Source of the DNA: Lysobacterales bacterium 63-13
GTDB taxonomy: Bacteria; Pseudomonadota; Gammaproteobacteria; Xanthomonadales; Rhodanobacteraceae
Length of the DNA stretch: 64,000 nt
Direction: 5' to 3'
Assembly: GCA_001899855.1 (NCBI GenBank)
Contig: MKWR01000002.1
Location: 167,929-231,928 of the forward strand
The first letter of the stretch is position 1; the number at the start of each line of letters is the position of its first letter. Under the pieces are notes generated by a model. It ran no database searches, was not told the DNA's origin, and saw nothing but the letters and a program-made list of their open reading frames with translations. Below are positions 16,950 to 25,612 of the stretch, one piece after another. Both the position numbers and the translations under genes were made by a program.

Positions 16950-17719
16950 GCATCTTGCTCCGTGGTGTCGGCGTCGGTTGCGGACGCGGACAGGATCGGT
17001 GACGAACTGTTTGTTTCAGCCAGCTCGGCGGGTTGCGGATCGGTGTCGCCGGGGATGACATCGTCTTCCGGGGATTCATTGTTGGGGAGTTGCGCGGCCG
17101 CTTCGGCCAGCCCCTGCGCGTCGTTGTCGACGACGACGGCAAGCGCTTCGTCGGCAGGCGGACCCAGGGCCAGTTGCGGATCGAGATCTTCGATGTCGCG
17201 GATCTCGCCGAGCGAGGGGAGCTCGTCCAGCGACTTCAGGTTGAAGTAATCGAGGAAACCACGCGTGGTGCCGAACAGGGTTGGCTTGCCTGGCACGTCG
17301 CGGTGTCCGACCACGCGGATCCATTCGCGTTCCTCGAGGGTCTTGATGATGTGCGTGGAAACCGCAACGCCGCGGATCTGCTCGATTTCGCCGCGCGTGA
17401 TCGGCTGGCGATAGGCGATCAAGGCGAGGGTCTCGAGCAGGGCGCGCGAATAGCGGCTCGGCCGCTCGGTCCACAGTCGCGCAACCCAGGCATGCACGTC
17501 GCGTCGGACCTGGTAGCGGAATCCCGAGGCAACCTCGACCAGCTCGATGCCGCGCGTTTCGCAATCGGCTTGCAGGGATTCGATCGCGCGGGCGATGTCG
17601 TCATGGCTGGTTGCTTCGTTTTCGCCAAACAGGGCGAGCAACTGCGTGGTCGTCAGCGGGTTGCCGGCGGCCAGCAGGGCGGCCTCGACGATACGTTTGA
17701 GGAGTTCGAATTCAATCAT
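16946..17719 (-). CDS. scpB: Segregation and condensation protein ScpB
   Basis: Kleisin-associated winged-helix protein of the SMC-ScpAB condensin. The 257-residue protein starts at MIEFELLKRIVEAALLAAG; an in-frame ATG five codons earlier is less likely. Two winged-helix units are recognisable through LLETLALIAYRQPITRGEIEQIRG (family signature ALIAYRQPITR) and TLFGTTRGFLDYFNL. The C-terminal ~60 residues are acidic and low complexity. It lies 11 nt after scpA and overlaps rluB by four bases. Its partner smc is encoded 3 kb away on the other strand. Confidence 0.95.
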   Translation of the reverse strand: MIEFELLKRIVEAALLAAGNPLTTTQLLALFGENEATSHDDIARAIESLQADCETRGIELVEVASGFRYQVRRDVHAWVARLWTERPSRYSRALLETLALIAYRQPITRGEIEQIRGVAVSTHIIKTLEEREWIRVVGHRDVPGKPTLFGTTRGFLDYFNLKSLDELPSLGEIRDIEDLDPQLALGPPADEALAVVVDNDAQGLAEAAAQLPNNESPEDDVIPGDTDPQPAELAETNSSSPILSASATDADTTEQDA

Positions 17720-17730
17720 GTGCAGGGCGT

Positions 17731-18588
17731 TCAATCGGCGATGGCCAGCGATTTCAGGTAGATCGGTGCCAGCGCTTCACCCTGGGATATCTCCACGAGG
17801 TGTTCCTTGGCCAGCTCCAGGATGGCGAGGAAGGTCACGATGATTCCGTGGCGTCCCTCGCTGATGTCAAACAGGGTTTCAAAGCGATGGAACTCGCCAT
17901 TGTCGAGCGCCTTCAGCACGTCGCTCATGCGGTTGCGTACCGACAGCGCCTCTCGCTGGATGGCGTGATGGGTGAACAGGTCGGCGCGGTTGAGTACATC
18001 CTTGAGCGCCAGCAGCAATTCGCGCAGGTCGACCGGCGGCGGCAGGCGGATGATGTTGCGATCCGGGACATAGGCCGAGGCAACGGCACTGTCGCGCTCC
18101 AGTCGCGGCAATTCGTCGATATCCGCTGCGGCCTTCTTGAAGCGCTCGTATTCCTGCAGGCGGCGAATCAGCTCCGCACGCGGATCATCTTCGATGTTCT
18201 CGGCATCGGGAGGGCGTGGCAGCAGCAGGCGTGACTTGATCTCGGCGAGGATGGCGGCCATCACCAGGTATTCGGCAGCGAGCTCAAGCCGCAATTCCTG
18301 CATCAGATCGATGTAGTCGACATATTGGCGGGTGATTTCGGCAACCGGGATATCAAGGATGTCGAGGTTCTGCCGGCGGATCAGGTAGAGCAGCAGGTCC
18401 AGCGGCCCCTCGAATGCATCGAGGATGACTTCCAGGGCATCCGGCGGGATGTAGAGATCCTGCGGCATCTGCAGCACCGGCTCTCCACGCACGATCGCCA
18501 GCGGCATTTCCTGCTGCTGCGGAACCGGCGGGAAGGCCGAGGCGGATTCGTCTTGCTGGATTTGGGGTTCGGCTGTCGGGCTGTTCAT
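17731..18588 (-). CDS. scpA: Segregation and condensation protein ScpA
   Basis: Kleisin subunit that bridges SMC heads. It is about 285 residues from MNSPTAEPQIQQ; an ATG at 18627 would add 13 residues, and neither start has a clear ribosome binding site. The ScpA signature FEGPLDLLLYLIRRQNLDIL follows a 55-residue acidic/proline-rich N-terminal leader. A central MAAILAEIKSRLLLP and a C-terminal winged helix (GRHGIIVTFLAILELAKE) are present. It is the first gene of scpA-scpB-rluB. Confidence 0.95.
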   Translation of the reverse strand: MNSPTAEPQIQQDESASAFPPVPQQQEMPLAIVRGEPVLQMPQDLYIPPDALEVILDAFEGPLDLLLYLIRRQNLDILDIPVAEITRQYVDYIDLMQELRLELAAEYLVMAAILAEIKSRLLLPRPPDAENIEDDPRAELIRRLQEYERFKKAAADIDELPRLERDSAVASAYVPDRNIIRLPPPVDLRELLLALKDVLNRADLFTHHAIQREALSVRNRMSDVLKALDNGEFHRFETLFDISEGRHGIIVTFLAILELAKEHLVEISQGEALAPIYLKSLAIAD

Positions 18589-18627
18589 ATCCGATCCGGT
18601 TGCCCGACGCCTCACGGCGTGGGTCAT

Positions 18628-19129
18628 GCGCAGATCTCGCTTGGCAAGGATTCAATCGGTCGATACGGGCTGACCGCTCGCGCGTGGCTGGTGACGGAAC
18701 ACCGCAACCATGCGAATGACGAATGACACGAATCGATGGACCGATCCGATGCCGTCAATGAAACTACTGTCGAAACATCAATGCCGTTTGGTCCGGCGAC
18801 AAGCGGAATCGCGCAGTGCAGAACGGGCAGAGGATTCCGTGCCCGCGCAACGATTCGACGACTTGCTGTGTACTGCCTGCGCTTTCACCCGGCTTCCACC
18901 GTTCCGGATGTGACGCAAGGACAGGAGTCCGGTCGTGCAACACGCATTCGACCGTCAATTGACGGGCGGACAGTCGCAAACCAAGGGTTCGGGCGCAAGA
19001 CTAAGCCCAATCGAGGGCGGAAGTCCAGCAATTCCGTTGCGCCGGTTCGTTGCCTTGGCAGGCGCAACAGGCGCTTCGCTGGCACTTCGCATCGGCTAAC
19101 ATAGTCGACCCTTATCGGATTACGATTTC
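18628..19129. other. 500-bp intergenic region between scpA and the yciI-like gene
   Basis: This lies between divergent genes. Open frames exist (for example 18736-19104) but have no family resemblance, unusual composition and no ribosome binding site. A small palindrome CGTCAATTGACG lies near 18951. A -10-like TAACAT at 19097-19102 precedes the yciI-like start by 28 nt. No RNA gene was recognised. Confidence 0.5.
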
Positions 19130-19429
19130 ATGTGGTACGCAATCACCGGTCACGACAATCCGGGAACCGCCGGGCTGCGCAGCACCAATCGTGCCGCCCA
19201 CCTGGCCCGGCTGCACGAACTGCACGAGCGCGGAAAGTTGTTGCTCGCCGGACCATTCCCGGCGATCGACAGCGAGGATCCGGGGCCGGCCGGATATACC
19301 GGCAGCCTGATCGTCGCCGAGTTCGACGATATCGCCGCGGCACGGCTGTGGGCGGATGCCGATCCGTACCTTGCAGCAGGCGTCTACCGTGAAGTCGACA
19401 TCAGGCCCCTGCGCAAGGTCCTGCCGTGA
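19130..19429 (+). CDS. YciI-family protein
   Basis: 99-residue alpha/beta protein of the YciI (DUF1330-like ferredoxin fold) family. MWYAITGHD, the conserved HLARLHELHERGKLLLAGPF segment and a C-terminal YREVDIRPLRKVLP are typical. The biochemical function of the family is not established. Its stop overlaps the GTG start of bolA (GTGA), beginning a chain yciI-bolA-ppiC in which each gene overlaps the next, just before smc. Confidence 0.88.
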   Translation: MWYAITGHDNPGTAGLRSTNRAAHLARLHELHERGKLLLAGPFPAIDSEDPGPAGYTGSLIVAEFDDIAAARLWADADPYLAAGVYREVDIRPLRKVLP

Positions 19430-19698
19430 TCGACCGGGTTGCGGCGATCCGCTTGCGCCTCGAAGACGGCCTGCAGCCGATCGAGTTGCAGATCAACGAC
19501 GACAGTCATCGTCATGCCGGCCATGCCGGAGCCCGCGATGGCCGGGGTCATTTCAGCATTCGTATCATCAGTCCGGTTTTCGACGGACTTTCACCGCTGG
19601 CACGTCATCGCGCGGTCTATGCCGCGCTTGGCGAACTCATGCAAACCGACATTCACGCGTTGGCCATCGATGCCCGCACGCCCCTGGAAAGCCAATGA
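19426..19698 (+). CDS. bolA: BolA-family protein
   Basis: 90-residue BolA/IbaG-type protein, which binds monothiol glutaredoxins and Fe-S clusters and influences morphology or iron handling. Recognisable features are the helix LRLEDGLQPIELQINDDSHRH, then FSIRIISPVFDGLSPLARHRAVYA (shortened landmarks), with the conserved histidine in LARHR and a C-terminal IHALAIDARTPLE. The GTG start overlaps the yciI-like gene. The stop overlaps the ATG of the next gene (ATGA). Confidence 0.93.
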   Translation: MIDRVAAIRLRLEDGLQPIELQINDDSHRHAGHAGARDGRGHFSIRIISPVFDGLSPLARHRAVYAALGELMQTDIHALAIDARTPLESQ

Positions 19699-20576
19699 TT
19701 GCACGCCATCCGATTCGATTTCCCGCCTTCTTCCTGGCCGTGGCCACGATCCTCGCCGCCTGTTCGGGCGGAGAGCGCAACGCGGCCTTGCCATCCAGCC
19801 TGCCGATTGCCGAGACCGTCAACGGCGAGCGCGTGCCGCAGGTATTGCTCGACGCGCTGGCGCGCGAACGCAAGCTCGATCTGGCCGTTGCAGAGCAGCG
19901 CGCGGCGGCGATCAGCGAGTTGACCGATTACATCCTGCTCGATCAGGTATCGCGGGCCGAGGACTACGCCAAGGACCCGCAGTTTGCCGCGCAAGTGGAG
20001 TTGAACCGCTTGCAGGGCAATGCCAATGCCACGATGAGCAGGTTCCGCAGCACCACGCAAGTCGATGACAGCGTGCTGCAGACCGAGTACCGGCAGCAGA
20101 TCACCAAGGCCGGGCGCTCCGAATACGATTTCAGCCAGCTCCTGTTCGCCAGCGAAGACGATGCACTGAAAGCGGCAGGCGAGGCGATGAGCCAGCCCTT
20201 TGCCCAGGTCTTCGAGCGTTGGCGCAAGCAAGCCCTGCAGGCGCGCGCCTACCAGCGGGTTCGACCCAACCAGTTGCCGCCGGCGCTTGGCACGGCCCTG
20301 GCTGCGCTCAAGTCCGGCGAGACGAGCAAGGTGCCGGTGCATACCGAGTACGGTTGGCATGTCCTCAATGTCGGCGCGATTTCACCGTTCGTGCCGCCCA
20401 CGTTCGAGCAGCTCAAGGACAGCATCCGCGAAACCGTGTTGAACCAGTTGAGCCAGCAGCGCCTGAAGAAGCTGCGCGACAACGCAACCGTGGTTGCCGA
20501 AACGCCCGCTGCAGCCGTCGTCGAGGCAGCGGCGAAACCCGCCGATGCCAAGCCCGCTGAAAAGCCCGCGAACTGA
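19695..20576 (+). CDS. PpiC/parvulin-like peptidyl-prolyl isomerase, lipoprotein
   Basis: 293-residue predicted lipoprotein. The signal FPAFFLAVATILAAC ends in an LAAC lipobox near residue 20, so it is probably anchored in the outer membrane facing the periplasm. A SurA-like N-terminal helical region precedes a degenerate parvulin domain ending YGWHVLNVGAISPFVPPTFEQLK. The C-terminus is an Ala/Lys/Pro-rich tail. The start at 19695 overlaps the bolA stop; an upstream frame-open extension through bolA is rejected. It probably assists outer-membrane protein folding; catalytic activity is uncertain because the parvulin core is short. Confidence 0.85.
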   Translation: MIARHPIRFPAFFLAVATILAACSGGERNAALPSSLPIAETVNGERVPQVLLDALARERKLDLAVAEQRAAAISELTDYILLDQVSRAEDYAKDPQFAAQVELNRLQGNANATMSRFRSTTQVDDSVLQTEYRQQITKAGRSEYDFSQLLFASEDDALKAAGEAMSQPFAQVFERWRKQALQARAYQRVRPNQLPPALGTALAALKSGETSKVPVHTEYGWHVLNVGAISPFVPPTFEQLKDSIRETVLNQLSQQRLKKLRDNATVVAETPAAAVVEAAAKPADAKPAEKPAN

Positions 20577-20597
20577 TCCACCAGGGACGAACGCTGC

Positions 20598-23500
20598 ATG
20601 CGACTGACTACCATCAAACTGGCCGGGTTCAAGTCTTTTGTCGACCCGACGACCCTGCATCTGCCGACCAACATGTCCGCCGTGGTCGGGCCGAACGGCT
20701 GCGGCAAGTCGAACATCATCGATGCGATCCGCTGGGTCATGGGCGAGAGCGCGGCAAGCCGCCTGCGCGGCGATTCGCTGACCGATGTCATCTTCTCCGG
20801 GTCGAGCGCACGCAAGCCGGTAAGCCAGGCCGTCGTCGAACTGGTCTTCGACAATTCCGATGGCACGGTCACCGGTGAATACGCGCACTACAACGAGATC
20901 TCGGTCAAGCGCCTGGTCAGCCGTGACGGCCAGTCGCAATATTTCCTCAACGGCACACGCTGCCGGCGTCGCGACATCACCGACCTGTTCCTCGGCACCG
21001 GCCTCGGCCCGCGCAGTTACTCGATCATCGAACAGGGCATGATCAGCCAGATCATCGAATCCGATCCCGAGCAATTGCGTGTGCATCTGGAGGAAGCCGC
21101 CGGCATTTCCCGCTACAAGGAGCGGCGCAAGGAAACCGAGAGCCGGATCAAGGCGACGCGGGAAAACCTCGATCGCGTCACCGATGTGCGCGACGAGGTC
21201 GACAAGCAGCTCGAACACCTCAAGCGGCAGGCGCGGGCAGCCGAACGCTGGCAGGAGTACCAGGCACAGCACAAGCGCAAGGAAGCCGAACTCAAGGCAG
21301 TCAACTTGCGCGAGGCGCGCGCGGATCTGGATTCGCAATCCGGCACGCTGCGCCAGGCCGAACTGGCCATCGAGCAACAACTGGCCGAGCAACGCCAGCG
21401 CGAGGCGCAGATTGAAACCGGCCGCGAGGCGCACACCATGGCCAGCGAGCATCTGAACTCGGTGCAGGGCGAGGTCTACAAGGTCGGTGCCGAGATTGCC
21501 AGGGTCGAACAGCAGATCGAGCACAGCCGCGTGCTGGCCGAGCAGCTCGAACGCGCGCGCCTGGAAACCGAACGCGCGCACCACGAACTGGCCGAGCATA
21601 TCGCCACCGACACCGCCCAGGTCGAATCGCTGCGGCTGACCTTGAGCGACTCCGCGCCGCAACGCGAGGCCTTGCATGAGGCGGTCGAGAATGCCGTCGA
21701 AGCGCTGCGGGTCGCCGAAGCCAACCTGGCCGAATGGCAGGAGCACTGGGATGTCTATTCGCGATCGAGTTCGGAAGCCGCACAGGCCGCCGAGATCGAA
21801 CGCACCCGTCTTGATTATCTTGACCGCCAGTGCGTCGAAGCCGATCGCCGCCGTGAGGCCCTGGAAGCCGAAAGGAAGGCGGCCGACCTCGCCGAGCTGG
21901 GTCGCATGCTGGAGACGCTCGATGGCGAGCAGGACCTGCTGCGCGAGAAGGTTGAAGCCTTGTCGGCCACGCTCGACGAGCGCCGCCAGACCTTCGAAGG
22001 GATCGTCGAATCGGAACGCGGCCTGCAGACGGCGCTGAGCGGCAAGCGTGGCGAACTGGAGAAATCGCGTGGTCGTCTCGCTTCACTTGAAGCCCTGCAG
22101 CATGCGGCGCTGGCCGACGATGCGGGCCGGGTCGACGCATGGCTCAATCGTCTCGGCATCAGCGGTACGCGTCGCCTTGGCGAAGTCCTCGATGTCGACA
22201 ACGGCTGGGAGCGCGCCGTGGAGACCGTGCTGCAGGGTTGGCTCGATGCGGTGCTCATCGAGTCGCCCGAGGATCTGCAGGCTGAAATGGCCCAGCTCGC
22301 CGAGACCGATCTGACCTTGCTGGCCAGTGCCAGCGGCGAGGGCAGCGGCCCGGCCGGCACCCTGGCTGCGCACGTGCGCGGGCCGGTTGCGGCGCTGAAC
22401 CTGCTCGCACGCATACGTACTGCCCATTCCCTGGTCGAAGCGCGCCGCTTGCTCGGCGATCTCGGCTGGGGTGAATCGATCATCACCGCCGACGGCGAAT
22501 GGATCGGCAAGGATTTCGCACGCATCGCGCGCGCCCAGGGCTCACAGGTTGGCGTGCTCGCCCGCGAGCGTGAAATCGCCGAATTGTCGAGCCGCATAGA
22601 GCAGCTTGGCGTCGAGATCGACGAGCATGCGAGCGAGCTGGAGAACTCGCGGCTCGCGCGCATCGATGCCGAGCGCGAGCGCGACGATGCCCAGCGCGAG
22701 ACCCATGCCGGGCATCGCCGCCTGGCCGAGATTTCCGGTCAGTTGCAGAGTCATCGCGGCCGTCTCGACAGCGCCCAGGAGCGCTTGCTGCGCGTCGATG
22801 CGGAGTTGGCCGAGTTGCTCGCCAAGCTGGATGAGGATCACGCGCAGATCCGCGAGGCGCGGGGCCGCCTGGATGGCGCGGTAGAGCGCATGGGCGAACT
22901 TGAGCAGCAGCGCCAGCAACTTGATTCCGGACGTCGTCAATTGCTCGAGGCGCGCGAGGAAGCGCGCATGAATGCGCGTGAGGCGCGCGACACCGAACAT
23001 CAGGCGGCGCTGTCGGTCGAGTCGAAACGCTCGGCCCTGGGTTCGCTCGAACAATCCTTGCAGCGAATGCTGGCGCAGTTGGCCCAGCTAGATTCACGGC
23101 GTGGCGAGATTGCCAGCCAGCTCGAATCGCGCGGAGATCCGCTGGCCGAGCTGGAGTCCGAACGCCAGCTCTGCCTCAACCAGCGCTTGCTGGTCGACCG
23201 ACAGCTGGTCGAGGCGCGCAAGGCGCTGGAGGAGCAGGATGCGCAAATGCGCACGTTTGAAATCGAGCGCAACCGGATTGTCGACAGCCTGACCGAGCGT
23301 CGAGAGCACCTGTCGAGCCTGCGCCTCAGCGAACAGGAACGCCGCCTGCACGCGCAAAGCCTCGAGGCGGCGATTGTCGAGGCCGGATTCGCCATCGACG
23401 CCTTGCTTGCCGAGCTGCCGGAGGAAATCGACGCCGAGCGCTGGCAGAAGGATCTCGACGAGCTGGAGCAGAAGATCCACCGCCTGGAGCCGGTCAACCT

Positions 23501-24101
23501 CGCTGCCATCCAGGAATACGAGGAGCAGTCGCAACGCAAGGTCTACCTGGATGCGCAGTTGACCGATCTCGGCACGGCCCTGGAGACCCTCGAAGCGGCA
23601 ATCCGCAAGATCGACCGGGAGACCCGCCAGCGCTTCAAGGACACCTTCGACCGGGTCAATGCCGGCGTGCAGGAGTTGTTCCCGAGGCTGTTTGGCGGCG
23701 GCCAGGCCTATCTCGAACTGACTGGCGAGGATCTGCTGACGACCGGCGTCTCGATCATGGCGCGTCCACCCGGCAAGCGCGTCACCTCGATCTCCCTGCT
23801 TTCCGGTGGCGAGAAAGCGATGACCGCGGTGGCCCTGGTGTTCGCGATCTTCCGCCTCAACCCGGCACCGTTCTGCCTGCTTGACGAGGTCGATGCACCG
23901 CTCGACGAGGCCAACGTCGGGCGCTTTTCGGCGATGGTGACCGAGATGAGCCAGAACGTTCAGTTCATCTTCGTCACCCACAACAAATCCACGATGGAAG
24001 CAGCCAGCCAGCTCTGCGGCGTCACCATGCGCGAACCCGGCGTTTCGCGCCTGGTGCAGGTGGATCTCGCCGAAGCCGCTAAACTGGCAGGGGCAGCCTG
24101 A
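20598..24101 (+). CDS. smc: Chromosome segregation protein SMC
   Basis: 1167-residue SMC ATPase of the chromosome-condensing SMC-ScpAB complex. Walker A GPNGCGKSN occupies residues 31-39. Two long coiled-coil arms rich in Glu, Arg, Ala and Leu flank a hinge near residues 510-640, with AWLNRLGISGTRRLGEVLDV at its start. The C-terminal head carries the ABC signature LSGGEKAMTAVALVFA and Walker B CLLDEVDAPLDEANV. Length is typical. It lies 21 nt after the PpiC-like gene and 9 nt before zipA. Confidence 0.98.
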   Translation: MRLTTIKLAGFKSFVDPTTLHLPTNMSAVVGPNGCGKSNIIDAIRWVMGESAASRLRGDSLTDVIFSGSSARKPVSQAVVELVFDNSDGTVTGEYAHYNEISVKRLVSRDGQSQYFLNGTRCRRRDITDLFLGTGLGPRSYSIIEQGMISQIIESDPEQLRVHLEEAAGISRYKERRKETESRIKATRENLDRVTDVRDEVDKQLEHLKRQARAAERWQEYQAQHKRKEAELKAVNLREARADLDSQSGTLRQAELAIEQQLAEQRQREAQIETGREAHTMASEHLNSVQGEVYKVGAEIARVEQQIEHSRVLAEQLERARLETERAHHELAEHIATDTAQVESLRLTLSDSAPQREALHEAVENAVEALRVAEANLAEWQEHWDVYSRSSSEAAQAAEIERTRLDYLDRQCVEADRRREALEAERKAADLAELGRMLETLDGEQDLLREKVEALSATLDERRQTFEGIVESERGLQTALSGKRGELEKSRGRLASLEALQHAALADDAGRVDAWLNRLGISGTRRLGEVLDVDNGWERAVETVLQGWLDAVLIESPEDLQAEMAQLAETDLTLLASASGEGSGPAGTLAAHVRGPVAALNLLARIRTAHSLVEARRLLGDLGWGESIITADGEWIGKDFARIARAQGSQVGVLAREREIAELSSRIEQLGVEIDEHASELENSRLARIDAERERDDAQRETHAGHRRLAEISGQLQSHRGRLDSAQERLLRVDAELAELLAKLDEDHAQIREARGRLDGAVERMGELEQQRQQLDSGRRQLLEAREEARMNAREARDTEHQAALSVESKRSALGSLEQSLQRMLAQLAQLDSRRGEIASQLESRGDPLAELESERQLCLNQRLLVDRQLVEARKALEEQDAQMRTFEIERNRIVDSLTERREHLSSLRLSEQERRLHAQSLEAAIVEAGFAIDALLAELPEEIDAERWQKDLDELEQKIHRLEPVNLAAIQEYEEQSQRKVYLDAQLTDLGTALETLEAAIRKIDRETRQRFKDTFDRVNAGVQELFPRLFGGGQAYLELTGEDLLTTGVSIMARPPGKRVTSISLLSGGEKAMTAVALVFAIFRLNPAPFCLLDEVDAPLDEANVGRFSAMVTEMSQNVQFIFVTHNKSTMEAASQLCGVTMREPGVSRLVQVDLAEAAKLAGAA

Positions 24102-24110
24102 GGAGAGCGC

Positions 24111-24902
24111 ATGGAGCAGCAAGCATTGAGCGCGACTGAAATGCGCGTGATCATTTTCGTCATCGGCATGATCGTGCTCGCCCTGATCTACTTCTTCGGC
24201 CGCCCGCGCAAGCCCGGCCAGGGGCGCAGGACGCTGTTTCGCAACACGCAAGGCACGCGAGTCGAGCCGACTTTCGATGGCGATCCCGGCATCGAGGTGG
24301 AGGACGATTCCGCGCAGGCCGGCGAGCAATTCGACCTGCTCGGCGGAATGGAGGGCGGCAACATCGATGAACGTGTCGAGCCCGTGGCGAAAAAGCGTGC
24401 CCGGCGCGCGTCGAAGCCCTTGGTCGGACTGCGGCCGGATCTGCCGATTGAACGCATCGTGACCCTTTTCGTCACCGCCCGGGACGGCACGATGATCGCC
24501 GGTGCCGACCTGGTCGTGGCTGCAGAGAAGGCCGGCCTGGAGTTTGGTGATCGCGGAATTTTCCATCGCATGCTGGCCGGAAAGGCGGAGGCCGGACCGG
24601 TCTTCAGCATGGCCAACATGCTCAAGCCCGGCAATTTCGACATGGCCCGGATTGAATCGCTCGACACGCAGGGCGTGACCCTGTTCATGGCCTTGCCGGG
24701 CCCGCTGCCGGCACTCGATGCCTGGGACGCGATGTTGCCGACTGCCCAGCGTCTGGCCGAGCTGCTGGATGCGAACCTGCTTGATGAAAAGCATGGCGCG
24801 CTCGGACGCCAGGGTATTGCCCATATCCGCGACGGACTGCGTGCCTGGGATCGCCAGCAGGAAAGCGGGCAGATCCGGCCAAACTGGCAATCCGGGAAGT
24901 AG
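24111..24902 (+). CDS. zipA: Cell division protein ZipA
   Basis: Membrane anchor that tethers FtsZ. The 263-residue protein has one N-terminal transmembrane helix (about residues 11-29, MRVIIFVIGMIVLALIYFF) and a cytosolic linker that is acidic then basic. A C-terminal ZipA FtsZ-binding domain begins near residue 110 (IVTLFVTARDGTMIAGADL) and includes FSMANMLKPGNFDM. The linker is shorter than in E. coli ZipA. It follows smc with a 9-nt gap, as in xanthomonads, but ligA, which commonly follows zipA there, is absent. An inverted repeat CGGGAA/TTCCCG spans its stop codon. Confidence 0.95.
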   Translation: MEQQALSATEMRVIIFVIGMIVLALIYFFGRPRKPGQGRRTLFRNTQGTRVEPTFDGDPGIEVEDDSAQAGEQFDLLGGMEGGNIDERVEPVAKKRARRASKPLVGLRPDLPIERIVTLFVTARDGTMIAGADLVVAAEKAGLEFGDRGIFHRMLAGKAEAGPVFSMANMLKPGNFDMARIESLDTQGVTLFMALPGPLPALDAWDAMLPTAQRLAELLDANLLDEKHGALGRQGIAHIRDGLRAWDRQQESGQIRPNWQSGK

Positions 24903-25010
24903 CGATTCCCGATCAGTCGCGCCGCCGTTGGTAGTGTGAAAGCTCAAGTGCCCGTGGGCATCATGCGTGTGTCGCCCATCCGGCGAACATTCCCACTGAG
25001 GAGACGCAAC

Positions 25011-25409
25011 GTGAGCAAGCAGGTCAAGGTGATCAAGCAGGTCAAGGCAGGCAATGTGGCCAATGTCGACACGGCGCAAAAGGTCTGGTTGGCCGGGCTT
25101 GGCGCGTTCTCGATCGCACAGAAGCAGGGCACGGTCCTGTTCGAAAGCATGGTCGGCGAAGGCAAGGCCTTCCAGGTACGCAGCGAGAAGCTGGCGCGCA
25201 AGGTTTCAGCCGAAGTGAAGAAGGTCCTCGACAGCCGCATGCAGCCGATCCGCATCCGCCTCGATGCGCTGCGCAGCGAGGCCGAAGCAAAGCTTGAACT
25301 GGGTGTCGGTCGGGTCATGTCCTACGCCGGAATTCCCTCGAAGGCCGATGTGGATGCGCTGATTGCGCGCGTCGACAAGCTTTCACGCCAGTTGCGTGCA
25401 GCCAAATAA
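25011..25409 (+). CDS. Phasin-family protein (PHA granule-associated, PhaI-like)
   Basis: 132-residue basic helical protein. The phasin signature AQKVWLAGLGAFSIAQKQG is followed by VLFESMVGEGKAF and an amphipathic C-terminal helix ending in a leucine-zipper-like DALIARVDKLSRQLRAAK. Phasins coat polyhydroxyalkanoate granules, and this form matches the TIGR01837 granule-associated family. The GTG start at 25011 has GAGGAG seven bases upstream; an upstream ATG would not. A strong terminator follows. It is a paralogue of the phasin at 28861. Confidence 0.87.
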   Translation: MSKQVKVIKQVKAGNVANVDTAQKVWLAGLGAFSIAQKQGTVLFESMVGEGKAFQVRSEKLARKVSAEVKKVLDSRMQPIRIRLDALRSEAEAKLELGVGRVMSYAGIPSKADVDALIARVDKLSRQLRAAK

Positions 25410-25435
25410 GCGCACTTGCAGCAGCTTTGAGTAGG

Positions 25436-25462
25436 ACGGCCGCCTTGTGCGGCCGTTTTATT
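25436..25462 (+). terminator. Intrinsic terminator of the phasin gene
   Basis: ACGGCCGC and GCGGCCGT form an 8-bp stem around CTTGT, followed by TTTATTG, 27 nt after the phasin stop. The 49-bp hairpin repeat array starts directly behind it. Confidence 0.8.
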
Positions 25463-25610
25463 GCCAGGGATGGCATGTATGCCTGCAATGCAGGAGCTAC
25501 TGCAGGCATTTGCCAGGGATGGCATGTATGCCTGCAATGCAGGAGCTACTGAAGGAATTTGCCAGCGATGGCATGTATGCCTGCAATGCAGGAGCTATTG
25601 CAGGCAACGC
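25463..25610 (+). repeat. 49-bp tandem hairpin repeat, locus 2 (three units)
   Basis: Units start at 25463, 25512 and 25561. Each reads GCCAG(G/C)GATGGCATGTATGC followed by CTGCAATGCAGGAGCTA. In unit 1 TGCCTGCA (25480) pairs with TGCAGGCA (25501). In unit 3 TGCCTGCAAT (25578) pairs with ATTGCAGGCA (25597) as a 10-bp stem. Unit 2 has a broken right arm. The sequence is clearly homologous to the units at 8354. The array sits between a terminator and the end of the convergent TetR gene. Confidence 0.85.
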
Positions 25611-25612
25611 GC

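Noticed and set aside
18736..19104. 122-codon plus-strand frame in the scpA-yciI gap
   Set aside because: Arg/Thr/Ser-rich, no ribosome site, no recognisable fold.
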